Of a stretch of DNA of 7,606 nucleotides, positions 1-5,956 are shown piece after piece. The position numbers and the translations under genes are program-made. The stretch spans positions 1 to 7,606 of the forward strand of contig JBKPNX010000115.1 of assembly GCA_046732855.1 (NCBI GenBank). The letters run 5' to 3'. The notes below the pieces were generated by a model. It did no database searches and was not told where the DNA came from. It saw nothing but the letters and a program-made list of their open reading frames with translations. The stretch's first letter is position 1; every line of letters begins with the position of its first letter. This DNA comes from JBKPNX01 sp046732855. GTDB lineage: Bacteria; Pseudomonadota; Alphaproteobacteria; Geminicoccales; Geminicoccaceae.

Positions 1-25
1 GCTCGGAGATGTGTATAAGAGACAG
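1..25 (+). other. Nextera (Tn5) sequencing-adapter remnant, not genomic
   Basis: Bases 7-25 read AGATGTGTATAAGAGACAG, the 19-bp Tn5 mosaic end used in Illumina Nextera libraries. The six bases before it, GCTCGG, match the adjoining part of the Nextera read-2 transposase adapter. Real sequence therefore starts at base 26. Translated in the WD40 frame, the adapter gives the N-terminal peptide MCIRDR, so the ATG at position 9 is not a biological start. The contig end coincides with a highly repetitive gene, which is where assemblies tend to break. Confidence 0.97.
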
Positions 26-968
26 GGTATGGGACGCGGCGAGCGGCCAGGAGCTGCTCGTCCTGCGCGGCCATGAGGGCGGGGTCGATTCGGTTGTGTT
101 CTCGCCGGATGGCGCGCGCATTGTCAGTGGCGCCGATGACAACACCGTACGCGTGTGGGACTCGGCCAGCGGCGAGGAGCTACTGGTCCTGCGCGGCCAT
201 GAGGGCGACGTCAATTCGGTGGCGTTCTCGCCCGATGGCGCGCGGATTGTCAGCGGCGCCGATGACAAGACGGTACGGGTGTGGGACGCGATGGGCGGCA
301 AGGAGCTGCTGGCCCTGCCCGACCATGAGTGGAGGGTCCAGGCGGCCGCGTTCTCACCCGGTGGCGTGCGGATCGTGAGCAGGGCCGCTAATACAATGCA
401 GGTGTGGGACGCGGCGAGCGGCAAGAAGCTGCTGTTCATGCGCGGCGATTGGGAGCTCTTCGCCGCCGCGTTCTCGCCCGATGGCGCGCGCATCGTGGGT
501 GTTGCCGATGACGGCACGGTGCGGGTATGGGACGCGGCGAGCGGCCAGGAGCTGCTCGTCCTGCGCGGCCATGAGGGCGACGTCAATTCGGTGGCGTTCT
601 CGCCCGATGGCGCGCGCATGGTCAGTGGCGCCGATGACAAGACGGTACGGGTGTGGGACGCGGCCAGCGGCGAGGAGCTACTGGTCCTGCGCGGCCATGA
701 GGGCGAGGTTGATTCGGTGGCGTTCTCGCCCGATGGGGCGCGCATCGTGAGCAAGTCCGGTGGTACAGTGCGGGTGTGGTTTGTCGGCAAGGATGATGCG
801 GCGCTGGTCGCCCGGGCCTGCGAGCTATTGCCGCGCGATTTCTCTTCAAAGGCAATCGAGCGCTTCAACCTCGATCCAGCAGCGCCATGGCCCTGCGCCG
901 AACGCGCAAAGACCCTCTGGCCGCACCCCGTGCCGGCGGCGATCAAGCCAGCGACTGGTCCCGGCTAG
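26..968 (+). CDS. WD40-repeat (beta-propeller) protein, C-terminal part, 5' truncated
   Basis: In-frame coding from base 27 gives 313 residues ending at TAG (966-968); the true start lies outside the window. Six complete WD40 blades of 41-42 residues are seen, each of the pattern VWD-x-ASG-x-ELL-x-LRGHEG-x-V-x-SVAFSPDGARIVSG-x-DD-x-TVR. They are followed by a last strand (VWFVG) and a tail of about 60 residues containing LVARACELLPRDFS and a Pro/Cys/Trp-rich end. WD40 propellers are protein-protein interaction scaffolds. A propeller normally has seven blades, so at least one more should lie upstream. The tail resembles the C-terminal ends of large bacterial WD40 proteins whose N-termini carry caspase-like, kinase, TIR or STAND-NTPase domains. 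That comparison is from memory, and no effector domain is visible here, so the overall function is unknown. Blades 3 and 4 have lost the usual GH pair (DH and GD instead). Confidence 0.9.
27..773 (+). repeat. Six tandem 123/126-bp WD40-coding repeats
   Basis: The units are 27-152, 153-278, 279-401, 402-524, 525-650 and 651-773. Long identical DNA stretches occur: 26-81 equals 524-579 (56 bp, four units apart), and 186-244 equals 558-616 (59 bp, three units apart). Such identity, including third codon positions, points to recent duplication or gene conversion among blades 1, 2, 5 and 6. Units 3 and 4 are clearly diverged. The real copy number could differ from that assembled, because short reads cannot span these units uniquely. 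Confidence 0.92.
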
Positions 969-1020
969 GACGCAGGCGCTGCGTGGCGCAGTGAGCTGAA
1001 TTGGCGCTGGCGCAGTTCGT

Positions 1021-1193
1021 GATGGCCGCTCCTGGCTACACTCTGCCCTTGCAGCCAGGGGCTCAGCACGACCGAAATTCGGCTCAGATCGGACATTTCA
1101 AACTGAAGAGCGGGACCTCGCGCTGTGCGGCTGGCGATGTGCTATGTACCCGGGGGGCAGTTCTATCCCTGGCTCCGCTCGCGCCCAGACCGC
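1021..1193 (+). repeat. Dispersed 173-bp direct repeat, copy A
   Basis: This aligns to copy B (6843-7016) in the same orientation with about 11 substitutions and one single-base indel, roughly 93% identity; most of the differences lie in the first half. Perfect blocks include about 1067-1115 and 1148-1193. It contains the palindrome CCGAAATTCGG (1072-1082) and a long-range inverted pair AGCCAGGG...CCCTGGCT. No terminal inverted repeats were found. A short minus-strand frame starting MSDLSRIS (ATG at 1096-1094) is shared with copy B. The nature of the element is unknown: a dispersed intergenic repeat, a non-autonomous element, or the remnant of a larger insertion are all possible. Confidence 0.88.
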
Positions 1194-1252
1194 CCGGGGA
1201 CCTCATCTTTTCTACATGTCCGCTTTTCGCCCAAGGGACGTTAGCTCGTCAT

Positions 1253-1260
1253 AGAAGGGA
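1253..1260 (+). promoter_or_regulatory. Ribosome-binding site of terminase small subunit
   Basis: AGAAGGGA lies 11 bases before ATG 1272. This favours 1272 over the ATG at 1261, which is in another frame and opens only a short ORF without recognisable content. Confidence 0.5.
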
Positions 1261-1271
1261 ATGGTTGATCA

Positions 1272-1700
1272 ATGCCACGTAAGTCAGAGAGCGCCAGGGC
1301 CGCGGCTATTTACCGTGCCAAAGGCAAGGCGCCAGCGCCCCCGGCCCATCTCGACGCGGAGTCCAAGAAGATTTGGCGGCGGATCACGCATTCGAAAGCT
1401 GTTGACTACTTTGAGCCTGGTTCTGAGCCGTTGCTCGAAGCTTACGTCCGGTCGCTCGTGATGCACCGTTTCTATTCGTCCATTTGGGAGAACGATCCGC
1501 ACAATCGCGATGAGGTCGTTAAGAATATCGTCGCGTTGAACAATTCCCTGGCCCAGCTTGGGACCAAATTGAGGTTGGCGATCACTTCTGTGGATCGCAG
1601 GTCGGGCATTTTGGACGAGAAAGGCCTCTATCCCGAGAAAATGGGCAAGTCTGGCGACCTGTTGTTCGGCGGCGACGGCACCAACGTGATTCGGTTCTGA
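1272..1700 (+). CDS. Phage terminase small subunit, P27 family (probable)
   Basis: This 142-residue protein has the P27-type layout: a basic, low-complexity N-terminus (MPRKSESARAA), then the proline-rich lead-in and helix APPAHLDAESKKIWRRI (about residues 21-38). A helical middle follows (SEPLLEAYVRSLVMHRFY, then EVVKNIVALNNSLAQLGTKL), then a short basic/glycine-rich tail. Length fits the family. Small terminases recognise the viral packaging site and hand the DNA to the large terminase, which cuts and translocates it into the prohead. No large terminase, portal or capsid gene follows, so this is a remnant of a prophage rather than a working packaging module. The stop codon overlaps the next ATG by one base (TGATG), suggesting translational coupling. 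Assignment rests on recognised family motifs, not a search. Confidence 0.72.
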   Translation: MPRKSESARAAAIYRAKGKAPAPPAHLDAESKKIWRRITHSKAVDYFEPGSEPLLEAYVRSLVMHRFYSSIWENDPHNRDEVVKNIVALNNSLAQLGTKLRLAITSVDRRSGILDEKGLYPEKMGKSGDLLFGGDGTNVIRF

Positions 1701-2182
1701 TGTCCGTAACCATCAAGGGCATGCCGGAGTTGCTGCGCGAGCTACAGCGCTTGAATGAGGCCGCTCAGGGCCGCGTGATCGACGCTTTTGTGGATTCGAT
1801 CGATTTGGGTGAGCTCGGGTTCGATGTCGTGCCCGAGACGAGGGGTCGGCCTGCCTATCATCCCTCGGTCCTGCTCAAGCTCTACATCTACGGCTACCTG
1901 AATCGGGTGCAGTCGAGTCGACGGCTGGAGCGGGAGGCCGGACGCAACGTCGAGGTGACGTGGCTGATGGGGCGGCTCGTCCCCGATCACAAGACCATCG
2001 CGGACTTCCGCAAGGACAATGGCCACGCCATCCGCCAAGTCTGCACACGCTTCGTCGGGTTGTGCCGCGAGATGGGCCTCTTGGCCGCCGCCAGCGTGGC
2101 GATTGACGGCAGCAAATTCAAGGCGGTGAACAACCGTGACAAGAACTTCACGCGGGCCAAAATGGCTCGACCAAAGTCGTGA
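1700..2182 (+). pseudogene. Chimeric ORF: phage HK97-gp10-like N-terminus fused to truncated IS1182 transposase
   Basis: The 160-residue frame has two parts. Residues 1 to about 24 (MSVTIKGMPELLRELQRLNE) look like the start of an HK97-gp10-type head-tail protein, the kind expected in a phage structural cluster. From about residue 25 (RVIDAFVDSIDL) to about 155 it matches the N-terminal half of IS1182-family transposases: GRPAYHPSVLLKLYIYGYLN, the SSRRLERE segment, LVPDHKTIADFRKDNG, and VAIDGSKFKAVNNRDKNFT. Asp136 in the last segment is probably the first acidic residue of the DDE catalytic triad. The remaining catalytic core and the usual N-terminal 20-odd residues are absent, so it cannot be an active transposase. 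The join is in frame at about base 1770. It could be a deletion scar, an illegitimate recombination product or an assembly chimera. Confidence 0.8.
1772..2172 (+). mobile_element. IS1182-family insertion sequence fragment
   Basis: Only the part coding for the N-terminal region of the transposase survives. Similarity begins abruptly at about 1772 inside a phage gene and fades near KMARPKS just before the TGA at 2180-2182. Neither terminal inverted repeats nor a target duplication can be recognised, so both ends have been lost. The remainder up to the permease stop (2183-2263) contains no gene and no clear terminator; a short T-run (GTATTTTTACACC, about 2206-2218) might be residual IS-end sequence. 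Confidence 0.75.
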
Positions 2183-2263
2183 CGCCGTCAACGCTCCCGC
2201 TTGCGTATTTTTACACCATCAAGACCCATAGCTGCCGTGACAGTGGTACCCAGGCAGACCCGG

Positions 2264-3502
2264 CTATTCGAAGCGCAACGCCTCGATGGGGTTGAGCCGC
2301 GACGCCTTGTGCGCCGGGTAGAAGCCGAAGAACACCCCGACCGCTCCCGCGAAAGCAAAGGCAGCCAGGACCGATAAGGGACTCACGAAGATCGGCCAGC
2401 CGGCTAGCTCGGCAATCGCGATCGCCGCGCCAATGCCGAGCACAATGCCAGTGAGCCCACCGAGCAGACAGAGCATGACTGCCTCGATCAGAAACTGGCT
2501 GCGGATGTCCCGTTGGCGCGCGCCGACGGCTTGGCGCAGGCCGATCTCCCGCGTCCGTTCGGTGACTGAGACCAGCATGATGTTCATAATGCCGATGCCG
2601 CCGACGACCAGCGAAACCGAGCCGACGGCAGCGAGAAAAAATGCAACCGTTCGGGCCACAGACGCCTGCGCCTCCATGGCCGCAGCGGGCTCGCGCACCT
2701 GGAAGTCGTCGTCGTCGTCCGACGCGAGCCGATGGCGCTGGCGCAGCAACTGGCCGATCTGCATCTGGACCGGCGCCATCGCATCGGTAGATGTCGCCTT
2801 GACCACGATGAAGTCGACCGCAGGACGGCTCACCTGGCTCCGGGCGCCCAACACGCGCAGCTTGGCGGCGGTGAGCGGCACCAGCGCGACGTCGTCCTGA
2901 TCGCGCCCGGACTCCGCCGCCTGACCTTTTTCGGCGAGTATCCCAATCACCGTGAAGGGCACGTTCGCGATGCGCACCAGCTGGCCGAGCGGCGCTTCAT
3001 CCGCGAACAGCTGCTCGGTGACGGTCGCGCCGAGCAGGACCACCTTGGCCGCCTTCTCCACCTCATCAGATGTGAACGCACGGCCCTTTCCGATCCTCCA
3101 GTCGCGAGCAACCAGGTAGTCGGGCGTGATCCCGCCGACCAATGAGGACCAGTTGCGGTTGCCGTGCACGAGATGCGCATTGCCGGCAACGGTCGGGGCG
3201 GCGGCAAGAACCTCAGCTACTTCGGCTCCGATGGCGGCGGCGTCATCTTCGGTCAGGTTGTGTCGCGAACCGGCGCCGAGACGGGCCGCGCCTTCGTTTT
3301 GCGAGCCCGGCTGCACGAGCAGAAGGTTCGCGCCCAGCGAACGGATCTGCTCAGCGACTCGGGTCTTCGCGCCGCTGCCGACGGCCAGCATGGCGATCAC
3401 CGCGGCCACCCCGATGACGATGCCGAGCATGGTGAGGGCGCTGCGCAGCAGGTTGGCGCACAACGCGCGGGCGGCGCTCCGCACGCATGCCCATGCGCTC
3501 AT
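2264..3502 (-). CDS. MacB/FtsX-type ABC transporter permease
   Basis: This 412-residue inner-membrane protein has the MacB permease topology. One membrane helix lies near the N-terminus (about 21-42), followed by a large periplasmic domain (about 45-285) and three C-terminal helices (about 286-311, 338-364, 374-396). Family signatures are clear: LTMLGIVIGVAAVIAML, then VGGIGIMNIMLVSVTERTRE leading to IGLRQAVGA (about 301-328), and GFYPAHKASRLNPIEALR (393-410). MacB-type permeases do not pump across the inner membrane; they convert cytoplasmic ATP hydrolysis into a conformational change that drives periplasmic substrates through the adaptor and outer-membrane channel. Here the ATPase is a separate gene rather than fused as in E. 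coli MacB. Its ATG overlaps the ATPase stop by four bases (ATGA, 3499-3502). An Asp run of five (residues 262-266), coded by repeated GAC, expands a DDF motif common in the family. The substrate (peptide, macrolide, lipid or siderophore) cannot be told. Confidence 0.93.
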   Translation of the reverse strand: MSAWACVRSAARALCANLLRSALTMLGIVIGVAAVIAMLAVGSGAKTRVAEQIRSLGANLLLVQPGSQNEGAARLGAGSRHNLTEDDAAAIGAEVAEVLAAAPTVAGNAHLVHGNRNWSSLVGGITPDYLVARDWRIGKGRAFTSDEVEKAAKVVLLGATVTEQLFADEAPLGQLVRIANVPFTVIGILAEKGQAAESGRDQDDVALVPLTAAKLRVLGARSQVSRPAVDFIVVKATSTDAMAPVQMQIGQLLRQRHRLASDDDDDFQVREPAAAMEAQASVARTVAFFLAAVGSVSLVVGGIGIMNIMLVSVTERTREIGLRQAVGARQRDIRSQFLIEAVMLCLLGGLTGIVLGIGAAIAIAELAGWPIFVSPLSVLAAFAFAGAVGVFFGFYPAHKASRLNPIEALRFE

Positions 3503-4272
3503 GCCGCGGGCACCGGCGCCAACCGCCGATCCATGCCGTTGCCACAGCCGGCGCCAGCCAGCACCGTGCGGGCGTCCAACCGTGCCACCACGCGCTCCTC
3601 CCGCACGGCACGCCCGTCGCTCATCACGACCACCCCCCTGGTATGGCGGGCGACCGTCGGATCGTGAGTGACGAGCAGTACAGTGCGCCCCGCCTCGTTC
3701 AGCGCCTGCAGGTGGGCCAGGATCTCGAGGCTGGTGCGACTGTCGAGGGCGCCGGTCGGCTCGTCGGCAAGGATCAAGAAGGGATCGTTGACCAGCGCCC
3801 TAGCGATTGCGACGCGCTGCTGCTCGCCGCCGGAGAGCTGGCTTGGCCAGTGGTCACGACGGTCGCCGAGTCCGACCGCAGCCAAGGCGGCTTCGGCGCA
3901 CTGGCGGCGCTTCCGTTTGGCGACTCCGGCATAAAGGAGAGGCAGCTCGACGTTTTCCAGCGCCGTACTGCGGGCGAGCAGATTGAAGCCCTGGAATACG
4001 AAGCCGATCCGCTCGTTACGGACCTGCGCGCGCTCATCCGGATTGAGCTCGAGGACGTCCTGGCCGGCGAGGAGATAGCTGCCCTCCGTCGGGCGATCGA
4101 GCAGGCCGAGCAGGTGCATCAGGGTGGACTTGCCCGATCCGGACGGCCCCACGATCGCGACGAAATCGCCCTGGTGTAGCTCCAGGCTAATGCCGCGTAG
4201 AGCGTGCACGGTGGTGAGCGCCATCTGGTGCTCTTTGCGCAGCCCGATCGCGTGGATGAGCGGCAGGGCCAC
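3499..4272 (-). CDS. ABC transporter ATP-binding protein (MacB/LolD type)
   Basis: This 257-residue cytoplasmic ATPase has every expected motif: Walker A GPSGSGKST (42-50), Q-loop Gln94 in FVFQGFNLL, signature LSGGEQQR (146-153), Walker B ILADEP (167-172), D-loop ALDS (175-178) and H-loop His203 in LLVTHD. The pattern (VHALRGISLEL before Walker A, DEPTGALDS after the signature) is that of the MacB/LolD/FtsE subgroup. The start is GTG at 4272. The alternative ATG at 4224 would cut into the conserved first strand. The family usually ends soon after the residues corresponding to about 225; here a non-conserved tail of about 28 residues overlaps the permease start region. It presumably pairs with the downstream permease, each transporter using two copies of both subunits. 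Confidence 0.95.
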   Translation of the reverse strand: MALPLIHAIGLRKEHQMALTTVHALRGISLELHQGDFVAIVGPSGSGKSTLMHLLGLLDRPTEGSYLLAGQDVLELNPDERAQVRNERIGFVFQGFNLLARSTALENVELPLLYAGVAKRKRRQCAEAALAAVGLGDRRDHWPSQLSGGEQQRVAIARALVNDPFLILADEPTGALDSRTSLEILAHLQALNEAGRTVLLVTHDPTVARHTRGVVVMSDGRAVREERVVARLDARTVLAGAGCGNGMDRRLAPVPAA

Positions 4273-4273
4273 C

Positions 4274-5638
4274 TCACAGCCTCCAGCTTAACCCGAGCCA
4301 TGAATGGTCTTGCGACGTCGATGCCGTGCCGATGATCACTTGCTGACCGGCGCGCAACGGGCCATCGACGAGTTCCGTCATGCTCTCGTTGCTGCGGTCG
4401 AGGGCGACTCGGACCGCACGGGGTCGGGCGTCAGCGCCTAGCACCCAGATCACGGCGGGGCTGCCGCTCGCCGACACGGCGGCTGGAGCGGTGTTCGTGC
4501 CGGGCCGTCCCGCGGCGCTATCAGGCGGTTGGAAACGCACCGCCGCGTTCGGCACTTTCAACACATTCTCGACTTCCTCGACCACGACCTGAATCATTGC
4601 AGTCATGCCGGGCAACAAGACGAGATCCGCATTCTGTGCCGACAGAACGACCGTATAGGTGACCACGTTCTCGACCACTTCGGGGGCTTTGCGAATTTGC
4701 TCGACGGTGCCGCTGAAGATCCGGGCGGGATAGGCATCCACAGTGAAGGTCGCCCGCTGTCCCACCTTGATCTGGCCGATATCTGCCTCGTCGACCTTGG
4801 CGTGCACCTCCATGTGACGGAGATCCTGCGCGATGGTAAACAGGGTTGGGGCCTCGAGACTGGCTGCGACGGTCTGACCCCCGTCGACATCGCGGCCTAT
4901 GACCACGCCGTCGCTCGGTGCGGCAATCACGGTGCGCGCGAGATCGATCCGCGCCTGGTCCAGCTCCGCGGCCTGCTGTCGTTCCGCCGCTTCCGCGTAG
5001 AGCAGTTCGGCGCCGGCCATCACCTGCCCGGCCTCGGCAGCGATCACTGCCTCCTTGGCGATCTCCACCTGGGCCTCGGCTGCGCGCAGGTCCGCGGCAG
5101 CTGACTGGTTCGCCGTCATTGCCTGATCTACATAGGCGGGCGCGAGGATCTCGGTCCCTGCCAGAACCTGCTTGCGCCTCAAGTCGCGCCCGGTTTCGCC
5201 CAGTTGCGCACGCAGGCTCTCGACCCGAGCTTCGGCGATCTTGAGACCGCCGCGTTTGGCGGCGAGTTCGGCAGCCGCGGTGTGCAGAGTGGCGCGTTGC
5301 GTCAAGACCCGGGCTCGGGCGGCGTCCAGCGCGGCCTCCCCTTTGCGCACTTCCGACTCGAAGGTCCGGGGATCGAGTCTGGCAAGGGGCTGCCCCTCTC
5401 TGACCTCGTCATTGAAGTCGACCAGGAGCTCAGCCACCTGCCCCGACAGCTGTGAGCCCACCTCGACCGTTTCGACGGCGTTGAGTGTTCCGGTCGCGGT
5501 CACCGTCGTCCTGAGGTCGCCGCGCTCGACGGCGGCTGTCAGAAAGGTGGCTTCAGAGGGCTTCTCCCTGAAGAAGGTGACACCGAGGCCGACGGCTGCG
5601 AGCCCGATAAGACCAGCAACGATAACACGACGGCTCAC
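4274..5638 (-). CDS. MacA-like periplasmic adaptor (membrane fusion protein)
   Basis: This 454-residue protein has an N-terminal uncleaved signal anchor (about 4-22, VIVAGLIGLAAVGLGVTFF), so the body lies in the periplasm. Domain order follows the HlyD/MacA family. The first half-lipoyl segment is about 50-90 (TGTLNAVETVEVGSQLSGQV ... GQPLARLD), then comes a long alpha-helical hairpin (about 92-235, Ala/Glu/Arg-rich), and the second half-lipoyl (ARTVIAAPSDGVVIGRDVDG, 234-253). After these are the beta-barrel (about 275-360, with VGQRATFTVDAYP and LLPGMTAMIQVVV) and a membrane-proximal domain. GSQLSGQV and ERGDLRTTVTATGTL are typical of MacA-type adaptors that work with ABC ATPases. It should link the permease to a TolC-type channel, which is not encoded here. 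It is longer than E. coli MacA; the hairpin and a Pro/Ala/Gly-rich linker (about 370-395) account for the extra length. The start is GTG with only a weak upstream GAGTGGGAC site. It is the first gene of the operon. Confidence 0.93.
   Translation of the reverse strand: MSRRVIVAGLIGLAAVGLGVTFFREKPSEATFLTAAVERGDLRTTVTATGTLNAVETVEVGSQLSGQVAELLVDFNDEVREGQPLARLDPRTFESEVRKGEAALDAARARVLTQRATLHTAAAELAAKRGGLKIAEARVESLRAQLGETGRDLRRKQVLAGTEILAPAYVDQAMTANQSAAADLRAAEAQVEIAKEAVIAAEAGQVMAGAELLYAEAAERQQAAELDQARIDLARTVIAAPSDGVVIGRDVDGGQTVAASLEAPTLFTIAQDLRHMEVHAKVDEADIGQIKVGQRATFTVDAYPARIFSGTVEQIRKAPEVVENVVTYTVVLSAQNADLVLLPGMTAMIQVVVEEVENVLKVPNAAVRFQPPDSAAGRPGTNTAPAAVSASGSPAVIWVLGADARPRAVRVALDRSNESMTELVDGPLRAGQQVIIGTASTSQDHSWLGLSWRL
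4280..4284 (-). promoter_or_regulatory. Shine-Dalgarno GGAGG deciding the GTG start of the ATPase
   Basis: On the minus strand GGAGG sits seven bases before GTG 4272, inside the last codons of the adaptor gene, whose TGA ends one base before the GTG. This supports GTG over the downstream ATG. Confidence 0.7.
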
Positions 5639-5956
5639 GGTAGTCCCACTCGTGCCAAGTACCCGTTCGTCCTCATCGCTGGAACGTCCAAGACCCGCGT
5701 CCTCCCTCCGCGCGGCCCCGCCTCAAAACACGCCAGGACGGCGCAGCACGCAGCGGGCGCTCGCCCCTGTTGCGGGAAACCCCCACGCCGCCGGGGGCGA
5801 GCTTTTCTTGCGGCGCGGTTCAGGTCCGCTGCCATCCGACAGCGCAGTGATCAGCACCCGCAGACATGATCAGTCCGCGCAGAATCTCCGCGGGGGACCA
5901 AGTTGTGCTGGCCGAGTTGGCCCGCCGTGCAGCGCCGGCACTGGCGTAGTCGGAAC
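5639..5956. other. GC-rich leader region upstream of the exporter operon
   Basis: No gene is supported in these 318 bases. They hold the strong hairpin listed separately (5759-5802) and two TGATCAG words exactly 19 bases apart (5848-5854 and 5867-5873). The exporter-operon promoter should also lie here, but no -10/-35 pair is convincing in this GC-rich DNA. A minus-strand frame of 66 codons (5635-5835) overlaps the adaptor GTG in a GTGA arrangement. It is arginine-rich and runs through the hairpin, and I do not regard it as a gene. Confidence 0.55.
5759..5809 (+). terminator. Strong hairpin with 3' T-run (terminator-like on + strand)
   Basis: The arms GCTCGCCCC (5759-5767) and GGGGCGAGC (5794-5802) are perfectly complementary over nine GC-rich pairs, with a 26-base loop that contains a smaller GGGAAACCC hairpin. 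TTTTCTT follows at 5803-5809 on the plus strand, the layout of an intrinsic terminator. No plus-strand gene ends here, so it would stop antisense or read-through transcription. On the minus strand the same hairpin would lie in the 5' leader of the exporter mRNA without a T-run, where it could act as an RNA structure instead. Confidence 0.45.

Larger units (their letters stand above)
969..1271. other. Intergenic spacer between WD40 gene and phage remnant
   Basis: This stretch holds three things. A short GC hairpin lies at 977-993 (stem CTGCG/CGCAG with a TGG loop, extendable by a C-G pair and a G-T wobble), nine bases after the WD40 stop codon. It has no T-run, so it is at best a weak 3'-end structure. 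The dispersed repeat copy A fills 1021-1193. The rest (1194-1271) contains only the ribosome-binding site of the terminase gene. A plus-strand frame running through the repeat is not supported as a gene. Confidence 0.6.

Noticed and set aside
9..26. ATG at position 9 as the start of the WD40 gene
   Set aside because: It lies inside the sequencing adapter; genomic sequence begins at 26 and the frame is open from there.
27..773. Regular 123/126-bp repeats as a CRISPR or satellite array
   Set aside because: The units are in frame, encode classic WD40 blades, and have no short repeat/spacer structure.
979..991. Hairpin after the WD40 stop as an intrinsic terminator
   Set aside because: The stem is short and no T-run follows.
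1001..1282. Plus-strand ORF through repeat copy A (and its counterpart 6839-7153 through copy B)
   Set aside because: They are similar only because the DNA repeats; several differences are nonsynonymous in this frame, no ribosome-binding site is seen, and the products diverge outside the repeat.
1261..1461. ATG at 1261 as an alternative terminase start
   Set aside because: It is in a different frame from the conserved protein and its product has no recognisable features.
3126..3671. Long plus-strand ORFs opposite the ABC permease and ATPase genes
   Set aside because: Typical antisense shadows in high-GC DNA; the minus-strand genes carry complete family motifs.
5635..5835. 66-codon minus-strand ORF overlapping the adaptor GTG by four bases
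   Set aside because: Composition is arginine- and alanine-rich as expected from random GC-rich DNA, it runs through the strong hairpin, and nothing in it is recognisable.
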